64,000 nucleotides of DNA from Antrihabitans spumae (GCF_043944905.1 NZ_JBIMSN010000059.1:1-64000); one strand, 5' to 3'. Counted from the first letter of the stretch, positions 16,447 to 25,267 are shown. The notes: generated by a model from the letters alone, not told the origin. Program-made: numbers and translations.

Positions 16447-17952
16447 ATGGTTGGTAGAAGAGAGTTGTCGGTGACTATCGTCGGCGCCGGGTTCGGCGGG
16501 ATCGGCGCGGCGATCGAGCTGCGCAAGCACGGCATCACCGATGTCACGATTCTCGAGCGTGCGACCCACCTCGGTGGCACCTGGTGGCACAACACCTATC
16601 CCGGCTGCGCGTGCGACGTGCCGAGTCACCTGTACTCGTATTCGTTTGCCCAACGCAAACATTGGTCTCGCCTCTGCTCACCGCAGCAGGAAATTCTCGA
16701 CTACCTACAAGGCGTCGCCGACGATTTCGACATCACAGGCGCGGTCCGGACCGGTACGGACGTTACGGCCTGTCGCTGGAACGACGCATCGCGGCGTTGG
16801 ACCGTCGAAAGTCGCGATGGCCGTAGCTGGGAGTCCGATGCCCTGATCGTCGCGACAGGACAGCTGCACCAACCCGCCTACCCACGTATCGACGGCATCG
16901 ACGACTTCGCAGGGCACAGCTTTCACTCGGCGCAGTGGGATCACGATCACAAGCTCGCGGGACGACGGGTCGCAGTCGTCGGAACCGGCGCGAGCGCTGT
17001 GCAGTTCGTTCCTGCCATCGCGCCGGAGGTGGGTCAGCTCACCGTGTTCCAGCGGACCGGCAACTGGTTCCTGCCACGCAAGAATCACGCGTATCCAGGG
17101 TGGCTCAAGACTCTGTTCCGAACTGTTCCCGGCGTCGAGACCTTCCGGCGTTCGTTCGTCTACTGGTACGCCGAATTTCTGACGCTGATGATTCGCCATC
17201 CCAAGACCTGGGGTCGGGTCGGCAAGGCAAAGTCGGCAATCTTCATGCAGTGGCAACTGCGGGACCCCGAGGTACGCCGAAAGGTCTGGCCGGACTACAC
17301 CTTCGGCTGCAAACGAGTGCTGTTCAGTTCGTGGTTTCTGAAGGCGCTGCAACGAGACAACGTCACGCTCGTCGACGACGCGATCACCCGAATAACGCCG
17401 ACAGGGCTGCTCACCGCGGACGGTGTCGAGCACGACGTCGACACCATCATCTGGGGTACGGGCTTCAAGACGACCGATTTTATGTTTCCGATGGAGATCA
17501 CCGGCGTCGACGGTCGGTCGTTGCGCGATGCGTGGGCGGACGGTCCGCATGCCTATCTCGGCATGACCGTGCCCGATTTCCCTTCGTTGTTCGTCATGTA
17601 CGGACCCAACACCAACACCTCCGGCGGTTCGATCATCTACTACCTCGAAGCTCAGGCCGCCTATATCAGGCAGGCGCTCGAACTCGTCAGAGATCGCAAT
17701 GTTGCTGCGCTCGCGGTCCGCCCCGAGATCGAGGCCGACTTCGACGTCGCAACGCAAGCACGCTTCGGCGGTACGGCCTGGCTGCGGTGTGACTCCTGGT
17801 ATCGCGACGATGCCACGGGACGCAACATCACCAACTGGCCGGGTTACATGCGCGAATACGCCGATGCCGTCCGCGTGCTGGATGTCGAGAAGTTCACGCT
17901 GATAACACTTCCCGAGCACGATGCCGCGACGTCAACGGACATATCTGCATAG
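16447..17952 (+). CDS. Flavin-containing monooxygenase, Baeyer-Villiger type
   Basis: A 501-residue FAD- and NADPH-dependent enzyme. The FAD Rossmann motif GAGFGG is at residues 13-18 and the NADPH motif GTGASA at 179-184. Between them FAGHSFHSAQWD (154-165) fits the Baeyer-Villiger fingerprint FxGxxxHxxxW(P/D). The GGTWWHNTYPGCACDVPSH segment is typical of cyclohexanone- and phenylacetone-type enzymes. It probably inserts oxygen next to a ketone; the substrate is unknown. TTG at 16444 is an alternative start. The gene stands alone behind a 16-bp palindrome. Confidence 0.9.
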   Translation: MVGRRELSVTIVGAGFGGIGAAIELRKHGITDVTILERATHLGGTWWHNTYPGCACDVPSHLYSYSFAQRKHWSRLCSPQQEILDYLQGVADDFDITGAVRTGTDVTACRWNDASRRWTVESRDGRSWESDALIVATGQLHQPAYPRIDGIDDFAGHSFHSAQWDHDHKLAGRRVAVVGTGASAVQFVPAIAPEVGQLTVFQRTGNWFLPRKNHAYPGWLKTLFRTVPGVETFRRSFVYWYAEFLTLMIRHPKTWGRVGKAKSAIFMQWQLRDPEVRRKVWPDYTFGCKRVLFSSWFLKALQRDNVTLVDDAITRITPTGLLTADGVEHDVDTIIWGTGFKTTDFMFPMEITGVDGRSLRDAWADGPHAYLGMTVPDFPSLFVMYGPNTNTSGGSIIYYLEAQAAYIRQALELVRDRNVAALAVRPEIEADFDVATQARFGGTAWLRCDSWYRDDATGRNITNWPGYMREYADAVRVLDVEKFTLITLPEHDAATSTDISA

Positions 17953-17989
17953 ACCGGGTACGGACCCTCGCTAGGTTGCACAGGTGGAA

Positions 17990-18004
17990 AGTATTCGCAA
18001 TACT
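17990..18004. promoter_or_regulatory. Palindromic operator candidate before the membrane protein/wHTH pair
   Basis: AGTATT-CGC-AATACT is a perfect 15-bp inverted repeat ending 8 bp before the ATG of the membrane protein. The sequence GGAAAGTAT recurs at 18014-18022, just inside the gene. The downstream winged-helix protein is the natural candidate to bind here and repress its own operon. Confidence 0.5.
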
Positions 18005-18011
18005 GTCAACT

Positions 18012-18476
18012 ATGGAAAGTATCGATCCCGCGAACGAGCTCGAACTGATCGAACGAGCCGCGGCGGCTCCATACGTCGACTATCCACCGACGCCTGCCTG
18101 GTACCCCACCGCCGTCGGACTGTGGGTCACCGCCATGATCGGAACGTTCTGGTGGTGGCGCGAGAATGCGGTGCTGTTCGTCGGCGCACTTATGCTTCTG
18201 GTCGCCATCGAGGTGGTATTCGTGCGGTGGATCAGCAAACGGCACGGCGCACTCCCCCGGCTCGGTCACGGGACGCCGCCACCGGAGATCACCAGGGCGT
18301 ACCAATCGTTCTTCGTCGGACTGATCGTCGTCGTTGCTGCGGTGGGCCTGAGCTGGTGGCTGGGTGGACTCGTCGCGGCGATGGTCGCGGCGTTCGTTCT
18401 CGTGACAGCGGGACTGACGCTCTACGAGCGCAACTACGCTCTCGCTGCACGGACGGTGCGCGCTCGATGGGCGTGA
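18012..18476 (+). CDS. Small multi-pass membrane protein of unknown function
   Basis: A 154-residue protein with four hydrophobic segments: about residues 33-50, 55-72, 101-117 and 119-137. A soluble N-terminus (ELELIERAAAAPYVDYPPTPAWYP) precedes them. It resembles uncharacterised actinobacterial membrane proteins that are paired with a winged-helix regulator. The ATG at 18012 is preferred over the upstream frame because that would run through the palindrome at 17990-18004. Its 3' end overlaps the regulator gene by 10 bp. Confidence 0.75.
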   Translation: MESIDPANELELIERAAAAPYVDYPPTPAWYPTAVGLWVTAMIGTFWWWRENAVLFVGALMLLVAIEVVFVRWISKRHGALPRLGHGTPPPEITRAYQSFFVGLIVVVAAVGLSWWLGGLVAAMVAAFVLVTAGLTLYERNYALAARTVRARWA

Positions 18477-18757
18477 TCGACGGGTTGGATCCGCTGATCC
18501 ACGCACCGAAGCGGTTGGCCGCGATGGCAGTGCTCGCCAACGCTCCGACCGCGAGTTTTTCGTTTCTTCGCGAGCATCTCGCGCTGACCGACTCGGACCT
18601 CTCGAAGCAGATGTCTGCGCTGGAAACCGCGGGCTACGTCGTCGCTGCCAAATCCGGCCATGGCCGCGGCAGCACGACCACCTATCGCATGACCAAGACC
18701 GGCAAGGCTGCCTTCACCAGGCACCGGGAGGCGTTGCGAGCACTCCTCGATAGCTGA
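18467..18757 (+). CDS. Winged-helix DNA-binding regulator (HTH_34 type)
   Basis: A 96-residue single-domain winged helix protein of MarR-like shape. RLAAMAVLANAPTASFSFL forms the first helices, DSDLSKQMSALETAGYV is the recognition helix, and KSGHGRGSTTTYRMT is the wing. Such proteins are often autorepressors paired with a membrane protein gene. It overlaps the upstream membrane-protein gene by 10 bp, so the two are co-translated. GTG at 18473 is an alternative start. Confidence 0.82.
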   Translation: MGVIDGLDPLIHAPKRLAAMAVLANAPTASFSFLREHLALTDSDLSKQMSALETAGYVVAAKSGHGRGSTTTYRMTKTGKAAFTRHREALRALLDS

Positions 18758-18775
18758 CCCCCGATGCACCGCGAC

Positions 18776-20164
18776 TTAGCGGAGCGGGACGAACCTGCGT
18801 AACTTGCCACTCCCGGACAACCGCTGCAGTCGGTCGACCACCTGGATTCGAATCGTCGCGTCCGCCAAGCCCTGAACGCGCAATGCCGCGACCACCGCGG
18901 CGGTCACTTGCCCGACATCGGGGTCGCCGACCGCGAGAATGTCTGCTCCGCCTGCGGTTTGGGTGACCTGATACTCCGAGATGCGTGGGTCTGTGCCGAG
19001 GACATAGCGAAAGGCGCTGGCGGGCACTGTAATCGACCCGTAGCGGAAGTCGTCGTCACGTCGGCCGCCGATGTCGGCGACTCGCGCGAACGCGCTGCCG
19101 CAGGGGCACGGGTCGAGCAGCAGTGTGACCTGGTCGCCGAGGTCGTAACGGATGAACGGAAAGGTCCGGTTCGCCAGACCAGTCGCAAGCGTGCGTACCG
19201 CAGGCTCGTCCGGTGCGACCGGCATGCCGTTCTCATCGACGCGTTCGAGCACAACCTCGTCCTCGGCGATATGCAGTCCCTCTCCGTGAGCGCAGCCGAC
19301 AGCCTGCCAGCCGATCTCGGTCGAACCCCACAGGTTGTGCACGGGCGCAGCCCAGGCTTCACGAATGGCCTGCCGGTCTTCGTCGAGAAGTGGCTCCGAG
19401 TTGGTGCTCACCCGTACCGGCGAGATCGAAAGCTCGCCCCTCGATGCCGCACGCGCAAGCCTGCCGATCACCGATGCGTAGCCGACGAGATGTGTCGGCT
19501 TTGCCGCGGCAACAGCGGCAAGCACGTCGTCGAACGGCGCCCCGACCGGTATCACGACGGTCTCCATGCCCGGCGCGGTCGGTACGTCGAACAACGGCGT
19601 GCTCGCGTGGGGTGGTTCCCCGGCCGAAAGAACCGCCAGGCGAGATTCTCCCGTCGAGGGCTGACGCTGTTCTTCACGCGCTTGCGTTCGCCACGCGAGG
19701 CACGCGGCCGAGACGAAGAACTGCCAGTCCCAGACGTAGACACCTCGCACACCGCTCGACCCGCCGGAGCTGAAGATCTGCTCTCCGCCTGGGGTGTAGG
19801 AGAACCACGTCTGCTCGGCCAGAATCCGTTCTGCTCGAACACGATCGAGATCGCAAGTGGTGACGATGGCGTCCCAGTTCTCCTGCGCGTCCTGCTTCGT
19901 CATCACGGGGAGCGCTGCGAGGTCGGCGACTGTCGCCGTGGCTGGATCGAGGCCGCGCAGTCGATCGGCGTGGAACGGCGACCGCTCGCGCGCGTAACCG
20001 AGCAACGCTCGCAGTCGCGCGGTTCGGTGTCGGTCGATCTGCTCGCGCGACCAGTCCAGGCGCCCGACGTGATCGTCGAGCGCTGCCGTCACCTCGTTCA
20101 GATGGGCGGCGCGCAGACGTCGGTAGTCCGCCACGGACGTATCTTCGACAACAGTTTGCGACAT
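18776..20164 (-). CDS. Phenylacetate-CoA ligase (PaaK)-like adenylate-forming enzyme
   Basis: A 462-residue member of the AMP-forming ligase family related to PaaK. It has the ATP-binding SSGGSSGVRGVYVW, the WGSTEIG adenylate motif, a YDLGDQV segment and a late SGSGKLRRF motif carrying the C-terminal catalytic lysine. A CPCGSAF stretch resembles the cysteine motif of PaaK relatives. Such enzymes activate aromatic or other carboxylic acids to acyl-CoA. ATG 20164 has GGAGG just upstream. It lies 80 bp downstream of dprA in the same direction and interrupts the conserved xerC-dprA neighbourhood. Confidence 0.82.
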   Translation of the reverse strand: MSQTVVEDTSVADYRRLRAAHLNEVTAALDDHVGRLDWSREQIDRHRTARLRALLGYARERSPFHADRLRGLDPATATVADLAALPVMTKQDAQENWDAIVTTCDLDRVRAERILAEQTWFSYTPGGEQIFSSGGSSGVRGVYVWDWQFFVSAACLAWRTQAREEQRQPSTGESRLAVLSAGEPPHASTPLFDVPTAPGMETVVIPVGAPFDDVLAAVAAAKPTHLVGYASVIGRLARAASRGELSISPVRVSTNSEPLLDEDRQAIREAWAAPVHNLWGSTEIGWQAVGCAHGEGLHIAEDEVVLERVDENGMPVAPDEPAVRTLATGLANRTFPFIRYDLGDQVTLLLDPCPCGSAFARVADIGGRRDDDFRYGSITVPASAFRYVLGTDPRISEYQVTQTAGGADILAVGDPDVGQVTAAVVAALRVQGLADATIRIQVVDRLQRLSGSGKLRRFVPLR

Positions 20165-20244
20165 CGATGCCCTCCAGGGGTGAGCATGAAACGAGGCGTG
20201 GTCGACGTCAAGTATCGGCGCAGCGACGCGACTTCGGAGGCGGT

Positions 20245-21384
20245 TCACGCTCGCCTCCTCCGATACCAGCCCGTGTCGTCGGAACCGACGAACCCCGCCA
20301 ACTCCAGCAGCGGCAGCACACCTCGCACCCCATCGATCCCGACACCCGAAACCTCCGACAGTTCGCGAGGCTCGCGCGAACCGACCGCGGGCAACGCCTC
20401 GTAGACCAGCAACTGATCGCCGGCCAACCCGTCCGTGTCACGCGCGGCAGCGTCGTCACTCCCCCGCACCGGCAGCCGCAGCGGTCCGGCCTCGTCGATG
20501 ATCTCCCGCGCCGAGGTGACCAGCGTTGCCTCACCGTCACGCACCATCTGATGACAGCCGGTCGAGGTCGCGGTCAGCACCGACCCTGGCACCGCCAACG
20601 CCGGACGACCAAGTCCCCGAGCCCATTTGGCGGTATTTCGGGCACCACTTCGCCAGCCGGCCTCGACGACCACGACGGCATCCGACAGTGCCGCGATCAA
20701 CCGATTGCGCGCCAGAAACCGATGTTTCGCGGGCGTCGTCCCCGGCGGATACTCCGAAACCACCAGACCTCGTGCTGCGATCTCCTCGAGCAACCGCTCG
20801 TGTGCTTTCGGATAGTGCTGTTCGATCCCACATGCCAGCACCGCGATCGTCGAGCCCTCGACCGCCAACGCCGCGCGATGGGACGCGGCGTCGATGCCGA
20901 AGGCGGCGCCGGACACGATCGTCCACCCCTGTGCCGCAAGCTCGCTGACGAGTTCTGTTGCGACGTAGTTGCCGTAGTCACTCGGCGCCCTCGTCCCGAC
21001 GACCGCAATCGCCCGTTCGGTCGCTTCGACGATCGACATCGATCCACGTACCCACAAGGCAAGCGGTGCAGCGCCTTCCGGCTGGCGGCGGGTGTCGATG
21101 CCGCCGAACCCGACCATTCGCCACGCCGGCCACTCGTCGTCGTCCGGCGTCACCAGTCGCCCACCGATCCGAGCGACCGCCTCGAGATCCCGCGCGGCGG
21201 TATCGATATGACGACGCGCCTCGGTTCGCCTCACCAGTGCAGGCGGCAGATCCCACTCCCGCACAGCCCGCGCTGCTTCCTCGACGCCGACCGACGCGAT
21301 CAGATCGTTCAAGGGTGCACAGGCACCGCTCACCACGGACGACAGATATGCCCACGCCAATCGGCGAGAATCGTTGGCGCTCAA
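20245..21384 (-). CDS. dprA: DNA-processing protein DprA
   Basis: A 379-residue DprA/Smf protein. It loads RecA on incoming single-stranded DNA during transformation and may serve general recombination in actinobacteria. The Rossmann-like core shows VVGTRAPSDYG, SGAAFGIDAASHRAAL, LACGIEQHYPKAH and RFLARNRLIAALSDAVVVVEA. The C-terminal 60 residues form the winged helix seen in many DprA proteins. The start overlaps the stop of the upstream comM-like gene by four bases. Confidence 0.94.
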   Translation of the reverse strand: MSANDSRRLAWAYLSSVVSGACAPLNDLIASVGVEEAARAVREWDLPPALVRRTEARRHIDTAARDLEAVARIGGRLVTPDDDEWPAWRMVGFGGIDTRRQPEGAAPLALWVRGSMSIVEATERAIAVVGTRAPSDYGNYVATELVSELAAQGWTIVSGAAFGIDAASHRAALAVEGSTIAVLACGIEQHYPKAHERLLEEIAARGLVVSEYPPGTTPAKHRFLARNRLIAALSDAVVVVEAGWRSGARNTAKWARGLGRPALAVPGSVLTATSTGCHQMVRDGEATLVTSAREIIDEAGPLRLPVRGSDDAAARDTDGLAGDQLLVYEALPAVGSREPRELSEVSGVGIDGVRGVLPLLELAGFVGSDDTGWYRRRRA

Positions 21385-22889
21385 CGCCGGATCTCGTCTC
21401 GGAAGCCGAGCGCACGACCGACATCACCGGCATCGGGTGCTTCCGCACCCCGCAGATCGGCCACGGTCCATGCAACACGCAGCGCCCTGTCCGCGCCACG
21501 AGCGGTGAGCTGCCCGCGCCGGATTGCGTCGTCGAGCGGCGCCACGGTCTTGTAGGGCAGGCGAAACTCCCTGCGCAACAACGGCCCTGTCACGTCACCG
21601 TTGGTACGAAACCCGAACTCGCGCCACCGCTGCGCAGCGGCCGACCGCGCCGCCGCGACCCGAGCCCGCACGTCGGCACTGCACTCCGGTTCCTCTGCGT
21701 GAAAGCCGCCACTTCCGATGGGCCGCATCTTGATTCGTACATCGACACGATCCACCAGCGGACCCGACAACTTGCCGAGGTACCGCCGCCGCACCGCAGG
21801 TGCGCACACACAGTCGGCCTCCCGTGGCGGGGCACACGGGCACGGATTCGCCGCGAGAATGAGTTGAAACCGTGCGGGATAGATCGCCACACCATCGCGC
21901 CGCGCGATGCGCACCTCCCCGTCCTCGAGCGGTGTGCGCAGCGATTCCAGCACCTTCGTACCGATCTCGGCATACTCGTCGAGAAACAGCACACCGCGGT
22001 GCGCACGACTGACCGACCCCGGTCGCGCCATCCCCGACCCACCACCGACCATCGCGCTGACCGTCGACGTGTGGTGCGGCGCAACAAACGGCGGCGTCAT
22101 GATCAGCGGGTTGTCGTCGCTCAGCAGTCCGGCGAGGGAGTGGATCGCCGTCACTTCGATCGACTCCTGCTCGGTGAGAGGTGGCAACAGACCCGGAAGG
22201 CGCTGTGCAAGCATTGTTTTCCCGATGCCCGGCGGACCCGTGAGCATCAGGTGGTGGGCGCCGGCAGCAGCGACCTCCAGTCCCCAGCGCGCCTCGTCCT
22301 GACCGACCACGTCGCTCAGATCACCACCTGCTACCACGACGTTTCTGGCACGCCTGCCCGGTCCCAACAGCACGACCTCACCCCGCAACCACGCGAGCAC
22401 GTCACGCAACGAACCCGCACCGAAGATGTCGATGCCGTCGACGAGACCCGCCTCCGCCAGCGTCGAATCCGGCACGACGACCCGCTGCCATCCCGCGTTC
22501 TTCGCGGCAAGCACGGCCGGCAGCACACCCCGCACCGACCGCAGCCGACCGTCCAACGCCAATTCACCGAGCAGCACGGTCTTTTCGAGCTTGGCCCGCG
22601 GCACATCTTCGGCTGCGTCGAGCACGCTCATCGCCAATGCCAGGTCGTACACACTCCCGACCTTCGGCAAAGTCGCGGGCGACAACGCGAGGATCACCTT
22701 CGAATCCGGCCAGTTCTCCCCGGAATTCGTGACCGCCGCTCGCACCCGGTCACGAGATTCCTGCAGCGCCGTGTCGGGCAGACCGACGATGTGCACTCCG
22801 GGCAAACCACGGCCGATGTCGGCCTCTATCTCCACAATCTGACCGTGAACGCCGGACACCGCGACCGAATGTGCACGTCCGAGCGCCAT
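21381..22889 (-). CDS. YifB/ComM-type Mg-chelatase-like AAA+ ATPase
   Basis: A 502-residue AAA+ protein with an N-terminal Lon-protease-like fold (about 1-165), then Walker A GPPGIGKT and Walker B GVLFLDEYAEI. A cysteine-rich ANPCPCAPP...DCVCAP insertion and a C-terminal Mg-chelatase-like lid follow. ComM helicases drive branch migration during integration of transformed DNA. The start ATG overlaps the yraN stop by one base (TGATG), which fixes it; the longer frame to 23000 runs inside yraN. The order yraN-comM-dprA is conserved with M. tuberculosis Rv2898c-Rv2896c. Confidence 0.92.
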   Translation of the reverse strand: MALGRAHSVAVSGVHGQIVEIEADIGRGLPGVHIVGLPDTALQESRDRVRAAVTNSGENWPDSKVILALSPATLPKVGSVYDLALAMSVLDAAEDVPRAKLEKTVLLGELALDGRLRSVRGVLPAVLAAKNAGWQRVVVPDSTLAEAGLVDGIDIFGAGSLRDVLAWLRGEVVLLGPGRRARNVVVAGGDLSDVVGQDEARWGLEVAAAGAHHLMLTGPPGIGKTMLAQRLPGLLPPLTEQESIEVTAIHSLAGLLSDDNPLIMTPPFVAPHHTSTVSAMVGGGSGMARPGSVSRAHRGVLFLDEYAEIGTKVLESLRTPLEDGEVRIARRDGVAIYPARFQLILAANPCPCAPPREADCVCAPAVRRRYLGKLSGPLVDRVDVRIKMRPIGSGGFHAEEPECSADVRARVAAARSAAAQRWREFGFRTNGDVTGPLLRREFRLPYKTVAPLDDAIRRGQLTARGADRALRVAWTVADLRGAEAPDAGDVGRALGFRDEIRR

Positions 22890-23245
22890 CAGAACACCGC
22901 TTCGAGATGCTCGATCACCGGCTCGGCGCCCGACTCGATCAGCACACTCACGACGTCGAAACGAACCGGCGTCCACGGCCCGGACTGTTCTGCCAGCCAT
23001 ACGGCGGCCAGTCGTCGGATGCGTCGCTGCTTGGTCAAGGTGACCGCTTCGGCAGGCACTCCCATTCGGCGGCCGGTGCGGGTTTTGACCTCGACGAAGA
23101 CCAACACGTCGTCGCTTCGGACGATCAGGTCGATCTCGCCGTAGCGGGTCCGCCAGTTGCGATCGACGATCGTCATGCCCGCGGCGGTCAAGAACTCCGC
23201 TGCTAGATCCTCACCCTGTGCGCCGAGCGCGACATTGTTTCCCAT
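22889..23245 (-). CDS. YraN-family (UPF0102) nuclease-fold protein
   Basis: A 118-residue protein of UPF0102 with a restriction-endonuclease-like fold. The active-site pattern is visible as GEIDLI (residues 36-41) and FVEVKTR (50-56). Its biological role is unsettled; conserved linkage with dprA and comM suggests DNA processing. It is the first gene of the yraN-comM-dprA operon. Upstream lies a 110-bp gap with two DnaA-box-like sites and the terminator hairpin of the preceding gene. Confidence 0.9.
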   Translation of the reverse strand: MGNNVALGAQGEDLAAEFLTAAGMTIVDRNWRTRYGEIDLIVRSDDVLVFVEVKTRTGRRMGVPAEAVTLTKQRRIRRLAAVWLAEQSGPWTPVRFDVVSVLIESGAEPVIEHLEAVF

Positions 23246-23307
23246 ACCGCAACGATGACCGAGTCTGCACCGCGCTCGATCCCGTGAACTGGGAAAACAA
23301 ATTGCCC

Positions 23308-23334
23308 TGTGGATAGAGCGCGCGCTGTGGACAA
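23308..23334. promoter_or_regulatory. Two DnaA-box-like sequences upstream of yraN
   Basis: TGTGGATAG (23308-23316) and TGTGGACAA (23326-23334) are direct repeats whose starts are 18 bp apart. The complement of the second, TTGTCCACA, equals a common mycobacterial oriC box. They lie in the only sizeable gap of the dprA-rplS block, at the promoter region of yraN-comM-dprA. They may link this operon to DnaA; a chance match cannot be excluded. Confidence 0.45.
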
Positions 23335-23355
23335 CACGCCGCGCTGCCGGCGTGT
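23334..23355 (-). terminator. Hairpin terminator after the DUF2469 gene
   Basis: A perfect 8-bp inverted repeat (ACACGCCG/CGGCGTGT) with a 6-base loop abuts the stop codon of the DUF2469 gene on the minus strand. There is no U-run, which is common for actinobacterial terminators. It would separate the rnhB side from the yraN-comM-dprA operon. Confidence 0.6.
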
Positions 23356-23661
23356 CTACTCGGGAAGGCGCAGGTCAGGCTTGTCAAGCTCTTCTATGTT
23401 CACGTCCTTGAACGTGATCACGCGGACGTGTTTGACGAAGCGAGCGGGTCGGTACATGTCCCATACCCAGGCATCGGACATCCGGACCTCGAAGTAGACC
23501 TCGCCATCGGCGTTCTGCGGCAGCAGTTCCACCGTATTGGCCAGGTAGAAGCGTCGCTCGGTCTCCACGACGTACGAGAACTGACCGACGATGTCCTTGT
23601 ACTCGCGGTACAGGGAAAGTTCCATCTCGGTTTCGTACTTCTCGAGATCCTCGGCGCTCAT
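23356..23661 (-). CDS. DUF2469 protein (Rv2901c-like)
   Basis: A 101-residue small acidic protein of the actinobacterial DUF2469 family. The N-terminus is MSAEDLEKYETEMELSLYRE, and the middle holds FSYVVETERRFYLAN. A tryptophan-rich AWVWDMYRPARFVKHVRV follows. Its function is unknown; it is invariably near rnhB and lepB. The ATG at 23661 matches the family start; the longer frame to 23709 overlaps rnhB. In M. tuberculosis fdhD and fdhF stand between this gene and yraN; here there is only a 110-bp gap. Confidence 0.92.
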   Translation of the reverse strand: MSAEDLEKYETEMELSLYREYKDIVGQFSYVVETERRFYLANTVELLPQNADGEVYFEVRMSDAWVWDMYRPARFVKHVRVITFKDVNIEELDKPDLRLPE

Positions 23662-23698
23662 CGGTGTGAAGATCCTCCTGGTCTGTCGTGAACAGTCA

Positions 23699-24412
23699 TC
23701 ATGTCGCACTCGTTGTCTCGACGCCTACGTGGCCCAGATCCATCGCGTCACCCTCGGTATCGACTTCTCGGCCGAGCGAGACGTTTCGCCACGAACGCCG
23801 ATGTTCGTCGCTGGCACCGAGCCTGGACAGCGCAGCCATGTGCACAGGCGTGTTGTAGCCCTTGTGTGCCGCGAACTCGTAGCCGGGCAGCTTCGCATCC
23901 AGTTGCACCATAAAGCGGTCACGAGTGACCTTGGCAAGGATGCTTGCCGCCGCGATGCAGGCCGCGTTGGCGTCGCCGCCGATCACCGGCAGCGACGGAA
24001 CAGGTATGCCCGGCACCTTGAAACCATCGGTGAGAACGTAACCCGGTTGCACACGCAGCCCCGCGACCGCGCGTCGCATGCCTTCGATGTTGGCCACGTG
24101 GATGCCGATGGCGTCGATCTCCCACGCCGGGATCGACACGACGTTCCACGCGAGCGCCAATCGCTTGATCACCGGAAAGAGTTGCTCGCGTGCCCGCTCG
24201 GTGAGCCTCTTGGAATCGTCCAACCCAGCGAGCGACGCCTGCGGTTTGGGAGCGAGAACGCACGCCGCAACGACGAGCGGACCCGCACAGCACCCCCGGC
24301 CGGCTTCGTCGACACCGGCAACGGGACCGAGGCCACTGCGGATCAGCGCAGACTCCAACGTCCGCAGACCCGAAGATTTGCGGATGACCGTGCGTGGTGG
24401 CCAGGAACCCAT
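23699..24412 (-). CDS. rnhB: Ribonuclease HII
   Basis: A 237-residue RNase HII that removes RNA primers and misincorporated ribonucleotides from DNA. The catalytic GVDEAGRG (Asp35, Glu36) opens the domain. DDSKRLTERAR, LTDG and the late AASILAKVTRDR and GYEFAAHKGY motifs complete the active site. It sits 12 bp downstream of lepB in the conserved lepB-rnhB-DUF2469 block. Confidence 0.94.
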   Translation of the reverse strand: MGSWPPRTVIRKSSGLRTLESALIRSGLGPVAGVDEAGRGCCAGPLVVAACVLAPKPQASLAGLDDSKRLTERAREQLFPVIKRLALAWNVVSIPAWEIDAIGIHVANIEGMRRAVAGLRVQPGYVLTDGFKVPGIPVPSLPVIGGDANAACIAAASILAKVTRDRFMVQLDAKLPGYEFAAHKGYNTPVHMAALSRLGASDEHRRSWRNVSLGREVDTEGDAMDLGHVGVETTSAT

Positions 24413-24424
24413 ATGCAGGTGCGC

Positions 24425-25255
24425 TCAGTTGCTCTGAATGTCCGGTGAGCTGATCTTTCCCATCCGGCCCGGTGGCAGCACGATGAAGATCGCCTTGCCA
24501 CGTACGTTCTCGACCGGCACAGTGCCCTGGTATTCGTCGCCCCTATGGAATCGCGAGTCCGCCGAGTTGTTTCGGTTGTCGCCCATCATCCACAGGTTGC
24601 CCTCCGGAACCTTCACGGCAGGGAAGCAACGGCCCGACTTGACGTCGGTCTGGCAGGTGAGCGAACCGGGAACGAACGGGAAGTCGTTGACTACGTAGGG
24701 CTCGTCCAGCGGCTTGCCGTCCACCAGGATTCTGCCCTGGTCGTCACAACATTCGACGGTCTGGCCGCCGGTGGCGATCACACGTTTGACGAGGTCGTTT
24801 TCATCGGGCGGGACGACTCCGAAGACGGACCCGATGTTCTGGAGTCCTCGTACGACGACGTTGTCGGACCTGATCGATTTGTAGTTCTCGCTCCACGAAT
24901 CCGGGCCGAGGAACACGATCACGTCACCTGGGGTCGGATCGCCGAAGCGGTAGCCGATCTTCTCGACGACGATGCGGTCGTTGCTGCACCCCGCACAGCC
25001 GTGCAACGTCGGTTCCATCGATTCCGACGGAATCAGGTACACCCGCGCGATGAAAGTCTGCAGCAGGAAGCTCAGCAGCAGCGCAACCAGCAGCAGGACA
25101 GGTAGTTCACGCCAGAACGAGCGCGGCTTGCCGGCATTGTCGTTGCGTTCTCCCCGACCACGCCGTCCGAACTTCCGCTTGCCGGAATCGGACTCGTTCC
25201 CTCTGTTGTTGTCGGCCGCGTTCGGATCGTCCTCGCGTGCCTCGTCATCTGCCAC
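24425..25255 (-). CDS. lepB: Signal peptidase I
   Basis: A 276-residue membrane protease that removes signal peptides outside the cytoplasmic membrane. A long charged cytoplasmic N-terminus (1-48) precedes one transmembrane helix (about 50-70). The catalytic serine lies in IPSESMEPTL (Ser79) and the general-base lysine in LVKRVIATGGQ; GDNRNNSADSR is the C-terminal box. Cysteines in GCAGCSND and ECCDD may form disulfides. It follows rplS across a hairpin terminator. Confidence 0.94.
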   Translation of the reverse strand: MADDEAREDDPNAADNNRGNESDSGKRKFGRRGRGERNDNAGKPRSFWRELPVLLLVALLLSFLLQTFIARVYLIPSESMEPTLHGCAGCSNDRIVVEKIGYRFGDPTPGDVIVFLGPDSWSENYKSIRSDNVVVRGLQNIGSVFGVVPPDENDLVKRVIATGGQTVECCDDQGRILVDGKPLDEPYVVNDFPFVPGSLTCQTDVKSGRCFPAVKVPEGNLWMMGDNRNNSADSRFHRGDEYQGTVPVENVRGKAIFIVLPPGRMGKISSPDIQSN

Positions 25256-25267
25256 GGAGACAGGTTA

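Noticed and set aside
20958..23144. A 728-codon open frame on the plus strand opposite dprA-comM-yraN
   Set aside because: Arg/His/Pro-rich antisense shadow of three well-supported minus-strand genes; typical of high-GC codon bias.
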